Shown here: positions 34,323 to 42,910 of the stretch, piece after piece
How positions within the stretch are numbered: position 1 is the stretch's first letter
Layout: every line of letters starts with the position of its first letter
Assembly: GCA_008729055.1 (NCBI GenBank)
Contig: SDUX01000008.1
Coordinates: 4,303,756-4,367,755, forward strand
DNA: 64,000 nt
Direction of reading: 5' to 3'
Source of the DNA: Pyropia haitanensis
Lineage: Eukaryota; Rhodophyta; Bangiophyceae; Bangiales; Bangiaceae
Position numbers and translations under genes: made by a program
The notes under the pieces: generated by a model
What the model was told of the DNA's origin: nothing
Database searches by the model: none
Seen by the model: the letters and a program-made list of their open reading frames with translations, nothing else

Positions 34323-37300
34323 TCAAAGCAACAAACTCCCCCAGTACAGGCGACCGTTGCGGGAGCCAACCACCAGGCGATCTGTCGCAGGGAAGACGAC
34401 GCAAGTCGGGCCAGCGGGAGACGCCACCGGCCGCGGGGGGCCGTCGTCTGACAGATCCACCAGCACGGTTACACGGCCGTCGCACACCACGAACAGAAGA
34501 GACGGGTGCCCTGTGACCGGGACCAGCTGACCAGGACTGCCAGGAAGATGAACCCTGGACATCGGCCCAAGAGATCCGCCTGGAGAGAGGTCCCACACAT
34601 GCAGCGTGTTGTCGACCGACCCCGACACCACCCGCTGCACCGTCCCATCCGCCCCACCACCGCCAGCCCCAGCGCCCACCTCCACCACGCACATGCACGT
34701 GACCGAGTCCGTGTGACCCTCCAGCACCGCCACTGACGCCTCCTGCTCCACGTCCCACACACGCAGCGTGTTGTCACCGGACCCCGACACCACCCGCTGC
34801 ATCGTCCCCTCCGCCCCACCACCGCCAGCTCCAGCGCCCACTTCCACCACGCAAACGCAGGTGACCGAGTCCGTGTGGCCCTCCAGCACCGCCACGGACG
34901 CCTCCTGCTCCACGTCCCACACACGCAGCGTGTTGTCACCCGACCCCGACACCACCCGCTGCACCGTCCCATCCACCCCACCACCGCCAGCCCCAGCGCC
35001 CACCTCCACCACGCAAACGCAGTGAACCCAGCTCGTGTGGCCCTCCAGCACCGCCACAGGCTCCCCCCGCTCCACATCCCACACACGCAGCGTGTTGTCC
35101 CACGACCCAGACACCACCCGCTGCACCGTGTCACCCGACCCACCACCGCCAGCCCCAGCGCCCACCTCCACCACGCACATGCACGTGACCCAGTCTGTGT
35201 GGCCCTCCAGCACCGCCACGGACGCCTCCTGCTCCACATCCCACACACGCAGCGCGTGGTCATCCGACCCCGACACCACCCGCTGCACCGTCCCCTCCGC
35301 CCCACCACCGCCAGCTCCAGCGCCCACCTCCACCACGCACATGCACGTGACCCAGTCCGTGTGGCCCTCCAGCACCGCCACAGGCTCCTCCCGCTCCACA
35401 TCCCACGCACGCAGCGCGTGGTCATCCGACCCCGACAACACCCGCTGCACCGTCCCCTCCGCCCCACGACCGCCAACCTCACCGCCCACCACCGCCATAC
35501 CCATCCAGTTGACCGAGTCCGTGTGGCCCTCCAGCCACGCCACAAGCTGCCGCCGCTCCACATCCCACAAATACTGACTGCCGTCCCACGACCTCGACAA
35601 CACCCTTTGCACCGTCCCCTCCGCCCCACCACCGCCAACCTCACCGCCCACCTCCACCACGGACACACTGGTGACCTCGTCAAAGTGGCCCTCCAGCACC
35701 GCCACGGACGCCTCCTGCTCCACGTCCCACACACGCAGCATCTCGTCTTTCGACCCCGACACCACCCGCTGCACCGTCCCCTCCGCCCCACCACCGCCAG
35801 CCCCAGCGCCCACCTCCACCACGCACATGCACGTGACCGAGTCCGTGTGGCCCTCCAGCACTGCGACAGGCTCCCCCCGCTCCACATCCCACACACGCAG
35901 CGTGTTGTCCCACGACCCAGACACCACCCGCTGCACCGTGTCACCCGACCCACCACCGCCAGCCCCAGCGCCCACCTCCACCACGCACATGCACGTGACC
36001 GAGTCCGTGTGGCCCTCCAGCACTGCGACAGGCTCCCCCCGCTCCACATCCCACACACGCAGCGTGTTGTCACCGGACCCCGACACCACCCGCTGCACCG
36101 TCCCCTCCGCCCCACCACCGCCAGCCCCAGCGCCTACCTCCACCACGCACACGCAGTGAACCCAGCTCGTGTGGCCGTTAAGAACCGCGACAGGCTCCCC
36201 CCGCTCCACGTCCCACACACGCAGCGTGCCGTCGAACCACCCAGACACCCTTAGATGCCTCCCGCGGGCGTCCCGGAGTGTGCAGGAACAGCTTGGTACG
36301 TAGCCACGGTCTCCAAAAGTGCTCACCTCTTCCGACGTCAGCAGTGCACCTTTCCGGAGCAACACTATTGACGGCCGTCCGAGGAATTGTCTTGCGTCGC
36401 GCACCAGCCGCCGCCTGTGGTCGGCGTGTCGGACATTGTAAGATGAGAAGACGCTCAGTCGCTCCGCAAGCTCAAACGCCGCCTGCTGCGACACAGGAAC
36501 CCCGGAAACCGACGACGCAACCACCGCTTCATCCACCACCGCTGAAACGCGCCGTAAAAGCGCCACCCCAGTCCGACGGCAATCCGACCGATAGTCCGCA
36601 ACTGACTGCATGCCCTGACCCACATGCCACTCAATCCACCACCAGTCAAACAACAGGGCCACCGCTTCACGCTGCAGGGACGCACCGCCAGACAGCAAGT
36701 GGCGGCACAGGGTGCGCTTGGCGTACTCGTCCTCCAGCTCCCACCACGGGCGGCAATATCTGTCCGACGTCGACCCCTCCGCCGCCAGAGGGCGTCGTTC
36801 CAGGCGGGACGCGTACTGCTCCACAAGTGCCTCGTGGTGGCGCTGACGTTCCGTGCTGGTCACCAGCCGAGAACGGACCCAGTCTACCAGCAAGTCGTGT
36901 AAGCCCAGTACAAGCGACTCCTGGCCACCAACCACCTGTGGGCGCACAGTTGCCAGCGACGAGTCGCCAAACCGGCGCGCATATGCCGCGGCGTCGCCCT
37001 CGCTCACGTCCCAAAGCGCGGACAGCGCCGACAAAGGTAGCCACACCTGCTTCTCAACGACGCACAGCGCCTTGTACAGCTTCGGAAGCAGCTCGTGTCG
37101 TGTGCGACCGACGTCAAAGTTGTTGTAGCTAGCCTGAAAGCACGCCCACAGCGACTCACGTTGTGAGTCGCGGGGGCGGCGCCGCGCCTCAAACGCGCGG
37201 TCCAACTGCTCAACGGCGCCTTCCCAACCAACAGTGCGGACAAGCGACCCGAGCACCGCCAGCCCCAACGCCAGCCCGCCAGTAGCCTGTAGCAGTTTAG

Positions 37301-39152
37301 CTAGGTGCGCCTCCTCTTCCTCGTTCTGCGGCAGCGGTTGGGGGCTTGCGTGGGCAAGCAGGACGTCCCGCCCTCGCTGCTCCGCCATGACCCCGACCGT
37401 CACACGGCAGTTCCGGGCTGCGACGCTGGCAATGTGGTCGTGCGAGGTGGAGAGCAGCAAGCAGCAACCGGAGGCCTCGCGCAAGGCACGCTCAAATTGG
37501 TAGGCCGGCATCACGTTGCAGCACTCGTCCACAACAATCAGGCACGCCTTGCCTGCCAGCACATTCCGAAGCTTGTCCACCGCCATGGCTAACGACTCCG
37601 CAGTCACCACCTCGTTGGATACAGCAGTGGCAACTGCCAGCATGCCCTTGGTCACCTTAGTCTCGTCCGCATCCTGGCCCAGCTCGATCCAAAAGACGCC
37701 GTCTTCAAATCGGCTGCCCTCCTCTTGTGCCTGCGCCACGACCACCTCGCACGTTGTTGTCTTGCCCGCCCCCCCCATGCCCACCACGCAGGCAATACGC
37801 GCAGCCGCCCTGGCCGCCGACACGTTGGCATGGGCCATTATCATATCGGATAGTCTGCACCATGGGGCGTCAGCATCATCCCAGTCTACCACGACGCGTT
37901 CCCGCTTGAGAGGGGGCGTGACCGACTCTCGGCAGCTCTTCACCCTCGCCTGCTCCTTGGATCGCCAAAGGTCGCCCTCTCGGTCCCCTTCCAGCTTCGT
38001 CTCCCACGACAGGTCGGAGCACAACTCCGCTTGCAAAGCACCCACGGATGTCAGGATGGCTGCCACCTCCGTCTCGAGCGACGAAACGGTGCTACTGCCG
38101 CCCAACGGCACTTGCTCGCATGCCCGAGCCCCCCACGAGAGGGCGACGTGTAGGAGCCTGCCCACCAGGGCGTCCACGTCAGCCGACACTTCACCGAGCG
38201 CCGCCGCCCCTTCCGCCTGCCTTTCCGCCAAGTACACAACCTTAGGCAGCAGCCCTTGCCGCAACTCAACAGCCAGGCGCTCGACATCAGCCAGTAGCCT
38301 CTCCGCCTTGAGTGGCATCTGGTGGACCGCCACGCACACGCGTATGGCGGTGCACAACGCGCCAACAGCACGGCCAGCCAGCCCCCCGTCTGACGTGGCC
38401 AAGTTGAACACGTCGTCGCGCGTGGCGGCGGTAATTACGCCCACCACCCCCGTGGGGAGAGTGCTGGAAAGCGCGTCATCCACGGCGCGAAGGAGCGCCC
38501 CCACACCGCGCGGGGGTACGGCAGCGGCAGACGACGACGCCGCGAGCGGGCTGGCCCGCGCAGCAGCCACGGGCGCCTGGCGCCACACGTCCACCAGCGG
38601 CGCGGCGCGCATCAACAGCTGCCGCTCCCACTGCTGTGCGTCGGCCTCGGAGCCAGCCACAAACGTCACAGCCTCCGCGGTCGACGGCTGCACGGACACC
38701 TCCACCACCCACGGGTCATCGCCAGTCACAGCGCCGCGCAGGTGCTTCGGCGCGGAGTCGATATGGACACTAAAGTGACGGGTGCCGTCGGGCTCGTCCC
38801 GCCGCAGGGGAAAAAAGTCAAAGTCGCGAGCCCCCCCGGACGGGAGGGCCTGGCCGGGCACAGGCAGATGGCCCGTGCCGTCTGCACCAGCCCCCACCAG
38901 CCGGAAATGTAGACCGTAGTGCAGCCAAACGTCCACGGCCGGAAGCGGCTGCGTCCGGCCGGGTCCGGCCACGCGGCGGAGCGCGCCCTTGACCGCGCGC
39001 CCGCAACTGGAGGGGGGCACGAGCCACAGGCGCCCGGCAAAAGGAAGGAGCAGCTCCCTCCAGTCGTCCACCGCGTCGGCGGCGGGGAGACCATACGCCC
39101 GCCCCGCAACCGGCGATGACGCCGCGCCGGCAGGGACGGACACCTGTGCCAT
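34323..39152 (-). CDS. NB-ARC-WD40 protein (STAND/NLR-type) with ten near-identical WD40 repeats
   Basis: An unbroken 1609-residue protein from ATG 39152. Residues about 25-190 look like a PH-type lipid-binding domain: WRELLLPFAGRLWLV at the start and a terminal helix EADAQQWERQLLM. A helical region follows. The NB-ARC switch has the P-loop VVGMGGAGKTTTCE (about 455-468), FWIELGQ, Walker B CLIVVDECCN, a LLLSTSHD sensor and the GLPL-like GLALGLAVLGSL. A winged-helix-like region precedes the C-terminal propeller region (about 970-1609), built from ten 54-residue WD40 units (LRVWDVERGEPVAVLEGHT...VQRVVSGS.D) and a divergent end. PH plus NB-ARC suggests membrane-linked ligand sensing. The closest described design is the fungal HET-D/E type and cyanobacterial STAND proteins with self-similar WD40 arrays. 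The function in immunity or non-self recognition is inferred. Confidence 0.92.
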   Translation of the reverse strand: MAQVSVPAGAASSPVAGRAYGLPAADAVDDWRELLLPFAGRLWLVPPSSCGRAVKGALRRVAGPGRTQPLPAVDVWLHYGLHFRLVGAGADGTGHLPVPGQALPSGGARDFDFFPLRRDEPDGTRHFSVHIDSAPKHLRGAVTGDDPWVVEVSVQPSTAEAVTFVAGSEADAQQWERQLLMRAAPLVDVWRQAPVAAARASPLAASSSAAAVPPRGVGALLRAVDDALSSTLPTGVVGVITAATRDDVFNLATSDGGLAGRAVGALCTAIRVCVAVHQMPLKAERLLADVERLAVELRQGLLPKVVYLAERQAEGAAALGEVSADVDALVGRLLHVALSWGARACEQVPLGGSSTVSSLETEVAAILTSVGALQAELCSDLSWETKLEGDREGDLWRSKEQARVKSCRESVTPPLKRERVVVDWDDADAPWCRLSDMIMAHANVSAARAAARIACVVGMGGAGKTTTCEVVVAQAQEEGSRFEDGVFWIELGQDADETKVTKGMLAVATAVSNEVVTAESLAMAVDKLRNVLAGKACLIVVDECCNVMPAYQFERALREASGCCLLLSTSHDHIASVAARNCRVTVGVMAEQRGRDVLLAHASPQPLPQNEEEEAHLAKLLQATGGLALGLAVLGSLVRTVGWEGAVEQLDRAFEARRRPRDSQRESLWACFQASYNNFDVGRTRHELLPKLYKALCVVEKQVWLPLSALSALWDVSEGDAAAYARRFGDSSLATVRPQVVGGQESLVLGLHDLLVDWVRSRLVTSTERQRHHEALVEQYASRLERRPLAAEGSTSDRYCRPWWELEDEYAKRTLCRHLLSGGASLQREAVALLFDWWWIEWHVGQGMQSVADYRSDCRRTGVALLRRVSAVVDEAVVASSVSGVPVSQQAAFELAERLSVFSSYNVRHADHRRRLVRDARQFLGRPSIVLLRKGALLTSEEVSTFGDRGYVPSCSCTLRDARGRHLRVSGWFDGTLRVWDVERGEPVAVLNGHTSWVHCVCVVEVGAGAGGGGAEGTVQRVVSGSGDNTLRVWDVERGEPVAVLEGHTDSVTCMCVVEVGAGAGGGGSGDTVQRVVSGSWDNTLRVWDVERGEPVAVLEGHTDSVTCMCVVEVGAGAGGGGAEGTVQRVVSGSKDEMLRVWDVEQEASVAVLEGHFDEVTSVSVVEVGGEVGGGGAEGTVQRVLSRSWDGSQYLWDVERRQLVAWLEGHTDSVNWMGMAVVGGEVGGRGAEGTVQRVLSGSDDHALRAWDVEREEPVAVLEGHTDWVTCMCVVEVGAGAGGGGAEGTVQRVVSGSDDHALRVWDVEQEASVAVLEGHTDWVTCMCVVEVGAGAGGGGSGDTVQRVVSGSWDNTLRVWDVERGEPVAVLEGHTSWVHCVCVVEVGAGAGGGGVDGTVQRVVSGSGDNTLRVWDVEQEASVAVLEGHTDSVTCVCVVEVGAGAGGGGAEGTMQRVVSGSGDNTLRVWDVEQEASVAVLEGHTDSVTCMCVVEVGAGAGGGGADGTVQRVVSGSVDNTLHVWDLSPGGSLGPMSRVHLPGSPGQLVPVTGHPSLLFVVCDGRVTVLVDLSDDGPPRPVASPAGPTCVVFPATDRLVVGSRNGRLYWGSLLL
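34597..36232 (-). repeat. Ten tandem WD40-coding repeats, 162 bp period
   Basis: Units are 54 codons long and nearly identical over the scaffold positions. Variation is concentrated at a few sites: VERGEPV versus VEQEASV, HTDSVT versus HTDWVT versus HTSWVH, and the insert GGGGAEGT, GGGGSGDT or GGGGVDGT. Units 4 and 5 are the most divergent. SWVH occurs in units 1 and 8 and SGDT in units 2 and 7, which points to unequal exchange among units. Confidence 0.92.
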
Positions 39153-39727
39153 GGTGCACGTGCCGACCGGAATAGTCCTCGATTAGCGGCACGCGAGGGG
39201 CCGCCCCTCTTGCGACTCCCACACCCCCCGCGATGGTGCCGCCGCCAACGCCGTTCCCTTGCGCACACCACACTGGGTGGCGCCGCCACGGATGCCGCAA
39301 CCACGGACCGTACCCGACGGCGGAAACCGGCACAGGCACTCTCGGGGCCACAGGCGGCAGGCGGCAGGCTCAAAACCCCACCCGCCGCAAGCGTCTTGGC
39401 CGCCGACTCGGCCGGCGTCGACGGTGCCGGCGATGCGGGGTGGGCTCCGGCAAAGACGCACCCTCGCTGTAGACTCCGTCGCCACGATGTGGCGTGGGAT
39501 GGGCGGACCCTCTCGCACCGACACGCACCGGCACGGGGCGCGTAGATGTGGGCGTCTCACCTCGGCGCCCGGCTCTGGGCGAAACAGGGCCGTGCGACCA
39601 CAAAAGGGTCCTCCTCCTCGCCCGTGTTGGCAAGGCAGCGCGCCGCGGGCCGCCCTTCCTCCCAGCCGCACGAGCTCCCCGCCCACCCCCCATCTTGCCC
39701 CTTGAACGAGCAAAAATAGCGCGGGTG

Positions 39728-39986
39728 CCCCGAGCCAAGACCGCCTGACCGCAGTCAGAGCAGTGCGCTGGTCCTCGTGGCAACCTAGACCGCGCCCGAT
39801 GGTGTGGTAGTCACGCCCCGGGCCAAGACCACCCGGCCTCTGTCAGAGTAGTGCGCTGGTCCTCGTGGCAACCTAGACCGCGCCCGATGGTGTGGTAGTC
39901 ACGCCCCGGGCCAAGACCACCCGGCCTCTGTCAGAGTAGTGCGCTGGACCTCGTGGCAGCCTCGCCCGATGGTGTGGCAGCCACGC
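39728..39986. repeat. 88-bp tandem repeat, about 2.9 copies
   Basis: The landmark GTGCGCTGG recurs at 39763, 39851 and 39939. The first two full units are almost identical (CCTCGTGGCAACCTAGACCG shared). The third has a short deletion and substitutions. Confidence 0.9.
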
Positions 39987-40251
39987 ATGTGGCGTCGCTA
40001 CGAGGCCATCACCCATCACGGCGAGCCTGCCCATCCACTGGACCGGGTGAGTGGCCACAGCGGGGGCAGCGGAGCAAGAAAGGCAAAGAGTAACACTACG
40101 AACGCACCCCGCAGGCGAACATCGAGTGCGCTGCACGTATTGCAGTTTGCTGAATTTTTGCCGATCCGGACCAGAGCAAGAACAACAGTCCACTGCCCAA
40201 TGAATTGCCTCACAGGTTGCCTTTCTGACCGACTGAGAGCTTCAACAGGTA

Positions 40252-40800
40252 CAGATCTCGTTAAGATCTCGTTTTATGCTTGACACGTTTGCCACGTAGT
40301 CTCCGCTTAACGAGATCTGGTAAGGAAAAAACCCTTCTGTGGCCCCCCATAACGAAGTGGATCTCGGTACGGGGAGGAGGACACGTGTTGTGTTGAGCAG
40401 CAATTGTCGGCTGCGAACGGCGCTGCGTCGCGCCCAGTCCAGCGACGCGTGGTAGATCGAAATGGCGAGGTCCGACGAGACACAATCGCCTCACGCTGCC
40501 TCCTCCGCCAGTGTGCCCGCCCAACGCCTCCGCACCACGCCTGTCTCCCGCTGCAGGACCTGTCCTTCTTGGCGACGCAATGCATCCCTCGGCGGGCGAC
40601 CGATCTGGGGCGGCTCCCCTCCGGCAGGGACGTGCTGTTCGCTCCACGTTTCGTGTCAACTACATCTACGCAACGTGCAGTTTTCCATAACGAGATCTGG
40701 TACCTGCTGAAGGTCCCGCAGTTTCAGTTGTGGTAAGAATATTCTGCTGCCACGCTACCGATAAATTATCGAGATCTCTTACCAGATCCTTCCTGCTGAA
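40252..40800. repeat. Inverted and direct AGATCTCG repeats in a lower-GC block
   Basis: GATCTCGTTAA near 40255 is matched by TTAACGAGATC near 40307. Further copies are AACGAGATCTGGTA near 40690 and ATCGAGATCTCTTACC near 40769. The spacing is irregular. Composition differs from the flanking GC-rich DNA. It is probably a transposon remnant or MITE-like cluster; no coding sequence was seen. Confidence 0.5.
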
Positions 40801-41006
40801 GATCTCCAATGAGGGCACAGCCACCAATGTCGACTATCGTCCTTAAATGAACCACTTTGGAGCGCCACGTGTGCGACGTGTACGCCCCTGAGTGGTCCGA
40901 CTATCGCCGTACTAATGAGATAGTCGACAGGAAAGGACTTGAGGCCGACACGGGGGCTACCAACGGGCTACCTTGCAACAGCTTACGTGGCACAAATCTG
41001 GGCCAG

Positions 41007-41008
41007 TA
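41007..41008. repeat. TA target-site duplication, left
   Basis: A TA dinucleotide directly outside the left inverted repeat. The matching TA is at 50877-50878. TA duplication is characteristic of the Tc1/mariner/pogo superfamily. Confidence 0.7.
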
Positions 41009-41033
41009 GCCAGTCTGGTTCTAATGTTGACCA
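41009..41033 (+). repeat. Left terminal inverted repeat of pogo/jerky-like transposon
   Basis: 25 bp beginning GCCAGTCTGG. It matches the reverse complement of 50852-50876 at 24 of 25 positions; the single mismatch is the third base (C here, T in the right copy). Confidence 0.85.
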
Positions 41034-41502
41034 TTCTCAGGGGGTTTAGCGGTACCCGTTGTCGCCGAGAGACACAACAGACTTGAAAAAAAAGCACGCA
41101 TCGAGTGTGTTTTTACTGGGGAGTGAAGTGTCTCTCGCTCTTTATCTCTTCTGTAGACAATATAAAGAGTCATAGGTCGGTGACTATAATGTCGACCAAT
41201 CGGATTTCCTGTTTATTGCACCTGGAACCGGTCTTGACGTGCGACTGGGGCGTACCTGTGTCGTCTCCCAATGTGTTTCCCAATGAGTGTCTTATCGGCC
41301 ATGCCTCTTCTCTCTCCCCTTTGCCAGCTCCCACCCCTCAACCGCGACTCGACCCCGCCGTCCCCCACCCCCCCTGAACCCCCCAACCCCCCCCCCCCCC
41401 CCACCGCCCCCCCCACCCCCCCACCCAACCTCCCCCGCCCACCCCCCCCCCACTACCTCGCCCCCCCACCCCCCCCCTTCCAACCTCATCCCACCGCGAG
41501 CT

Positions 41503-42027
41503 CTAACGCGCCCTCTTGCGGCGTGGCTCCTCCTCCACAACCCTGCCGGGCGCGCTCTCGTAGGGCGCAATGGGGCCAGCCGCCGCCCGCGCTCGAGCTG
41601 CGCGGCGGCGCAAGCTCTCCTTGCGGGCGCGGAACTTGGGGCTCTTGCGGCGCGCCTCTGCCTGGGCCTCCGTCCGCGCCTCCATCTCGATGACCGCCAC
41701 ACGCTTGGCCTCCCTGCCCGCCTCGAGCTTGTCCTTTGCCGACTTCTTGGCCGCAGCGGCCTTGTCCAGCTCCCCGAGGGCCCCCAGCACCGCCTCGCTA
41801 GTGGCCTCCACGGCCCGACCTCGGGTGGGCACTGACCCAAAGGACACTTGCGGCTCACGCATCTCTCGCCGAGCCTCGAGCTCCAGCCGCACGCAAAGCC
41901 GTTCAATGTCCACCACCCGTCGAGAGTACTTGGTGCCTTTGCCTTTCAGAAGGCGCGTCACATCAATGGCGCCGGGGTTGATGGGCCACGTGCCCGTCTC
42001 GCGGAAGCCAGTGATGATGTTGACAGA
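41503..42027 (-). pseudogene. Transposase, C-terminal part (separated by insertion)
   Basis: This is the 3' portion of the DDE transposase gene, 174 codons and a stop at 41503. It begins SVNIITGFRETGTWPINP, the conserved motif that follows the DDE core in jerky/pogo transposases, then a Lys/Arg/Glu-rich coiled-coil-like tail. Removing the retrotransposon and one TGACA duplication joins it in frame to the 5' part at 49408-50628. No other lesion is seen, so the insertion alone inactivated the gene. Confidence 0.9.
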
Positions 42028-42032
42028 TGACA
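42028..42032. repeat. 5-bp target-site duplication (TGACA), left
   Basis: TGACA directly abuts the left LTR and is repeated exactly at 49408-49412 after the right LTR. A 5-bp duplication is usual for Ty3/gypsy integrases. Confidence 0.95.
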
Positions 42033-42897
42033 TGTGAGGCACCACCCACACACGGGCAGCCCTCAACGTACTGGTGCCGGTGTCAGCAACCCGTGCAAGC
42101 CAATGAGGATGCCGGGCGCGGGGAAGGTGACGGGTGGGATGACGGTGATGGGGGTGGGGAAGAGGATGGGCGTGACGTCGGTGAGGGTCGAGGGGGTCGA
42201 AGGTACAGGAGGTCTTTGTGTCTCTGTCTGTGGTTGTTCCCCCCGAGGTCTCTCCCGGTGGCGCCCACACTCACGCATTATATACCCCCAGGGGGGCACC
42301 CAGGGTGCCCCAAAGCATGCAATTGCCCGTCGTGCCGGTGGACGGCACCAAAGCTCTCAAAACAAAGCATGGGCTCTCAGAACAAAGCAAGGGTGGGCGT
42401 GTGCGCCCCAAGGCGCCCCACCAGAAAGCCCCAAACGGGGGGGGGGACGGTGTGCGGCGCTCGTAGCGCCGCGCGGCTGGCCCCACGCGCCATTCGACCC
42501 GAAAAGCCTCAGAGGCGTGTAAGCAGACGCCAGTCTTCGGGTCGAATATCTCCCGTGGGTCAGCAAGTCTTGTCGCTCCCATTGGTCCACGGGGAGATTG
42601 TTCCGGCTTGCTGACGCGTCAGAGATGTGGCTCGTCTTTTGGTCCGTTAGTCCGTTGATCCGTTGGAGACTGTACCCGTCGGCAGATGAGTCAGGGTAGT
42701 GTCGGTTAGCCAATCCGCGGCTCCCGTGCTGACCGTCCGTTAGTAGTAGATTATCGGACGGACACCGCGGCATGCCCCAGATTACTTTGGAGTTGATGCG
42801 TCTTGGAAGGAGTTGGCTGAGAAGGACAGGGAAGGAGAGGCCCCAGTCCTTATCTCCTAGGCTCCAGTCTTGGGGATTTAAGGGGCATATCCTTACA
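42033..42897 (-). repeat. 3' LTR of the Ty3/gypsy element (left in window)
   Basis: 865 bp, TG...CA ended (TGTGAGGCAC ... CCTTACA on the plus strand). It matches 48543-49407 with one difference seen (T at 42259, G at 48769). It contains the TATA motif at 42278-42284 (minus strand), a 12-bp perfect inverted repeat at 42492-42503 / 42536-42547, a CCGTCCG/CGGACGG stem at 42733-42761 and short TCCGTTAG/TCCGTTGA direct repeats near 42640-42667. Confidence 0.97.
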
Positions 42898-42910
42898 CCT
42901 CCCCCCCCTT
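42898..42910 (-). other. Polypurine tract
   Basis: On the minus strand AAGGGGGGGGAGG abuts the 3' LTR. It overlaps the last bases of the pol stop codon. This is the plus-strand priming site for reverse transcription. Confidence 0.85.

Larger units (their letters stand above)
39153..41006. other. Intergenic: 88-bp tandem repeat and AGATCTCG palindromes
   Basis: No gene is supported. It holds the promoter side of the NB-ARC-WD40 gene, the tandem repeat at 39728-39986, and a lower-GC stretch from about 40100 with repeated AGATCTCG / CGAGATCT motifs, probably remnants of an unclassified mobile element. Confidence 0.45.

Noticed and set aside
34875..36254. Plus-strand repetitive His/Pro/Thr open frames opposite the WD40 array
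   Set aside because: Antisense reading of the WD40 repeats. The regularity comes from the 162-bp coding repeat.
41330..41490. C-rich tract considered as a telomere-like or centromeric repeat
   Set aside because: No fixed repeat unit; irregular CCCCA/CCCCC sequence inside the DNA transposon's 3' region.
42033..42897. Small open frames within the LTRs
   Set aside because: Identical in both LTRs, short, non-ATG or Pro/Arg-rich, and overlapping the promoter region; no protein family match.
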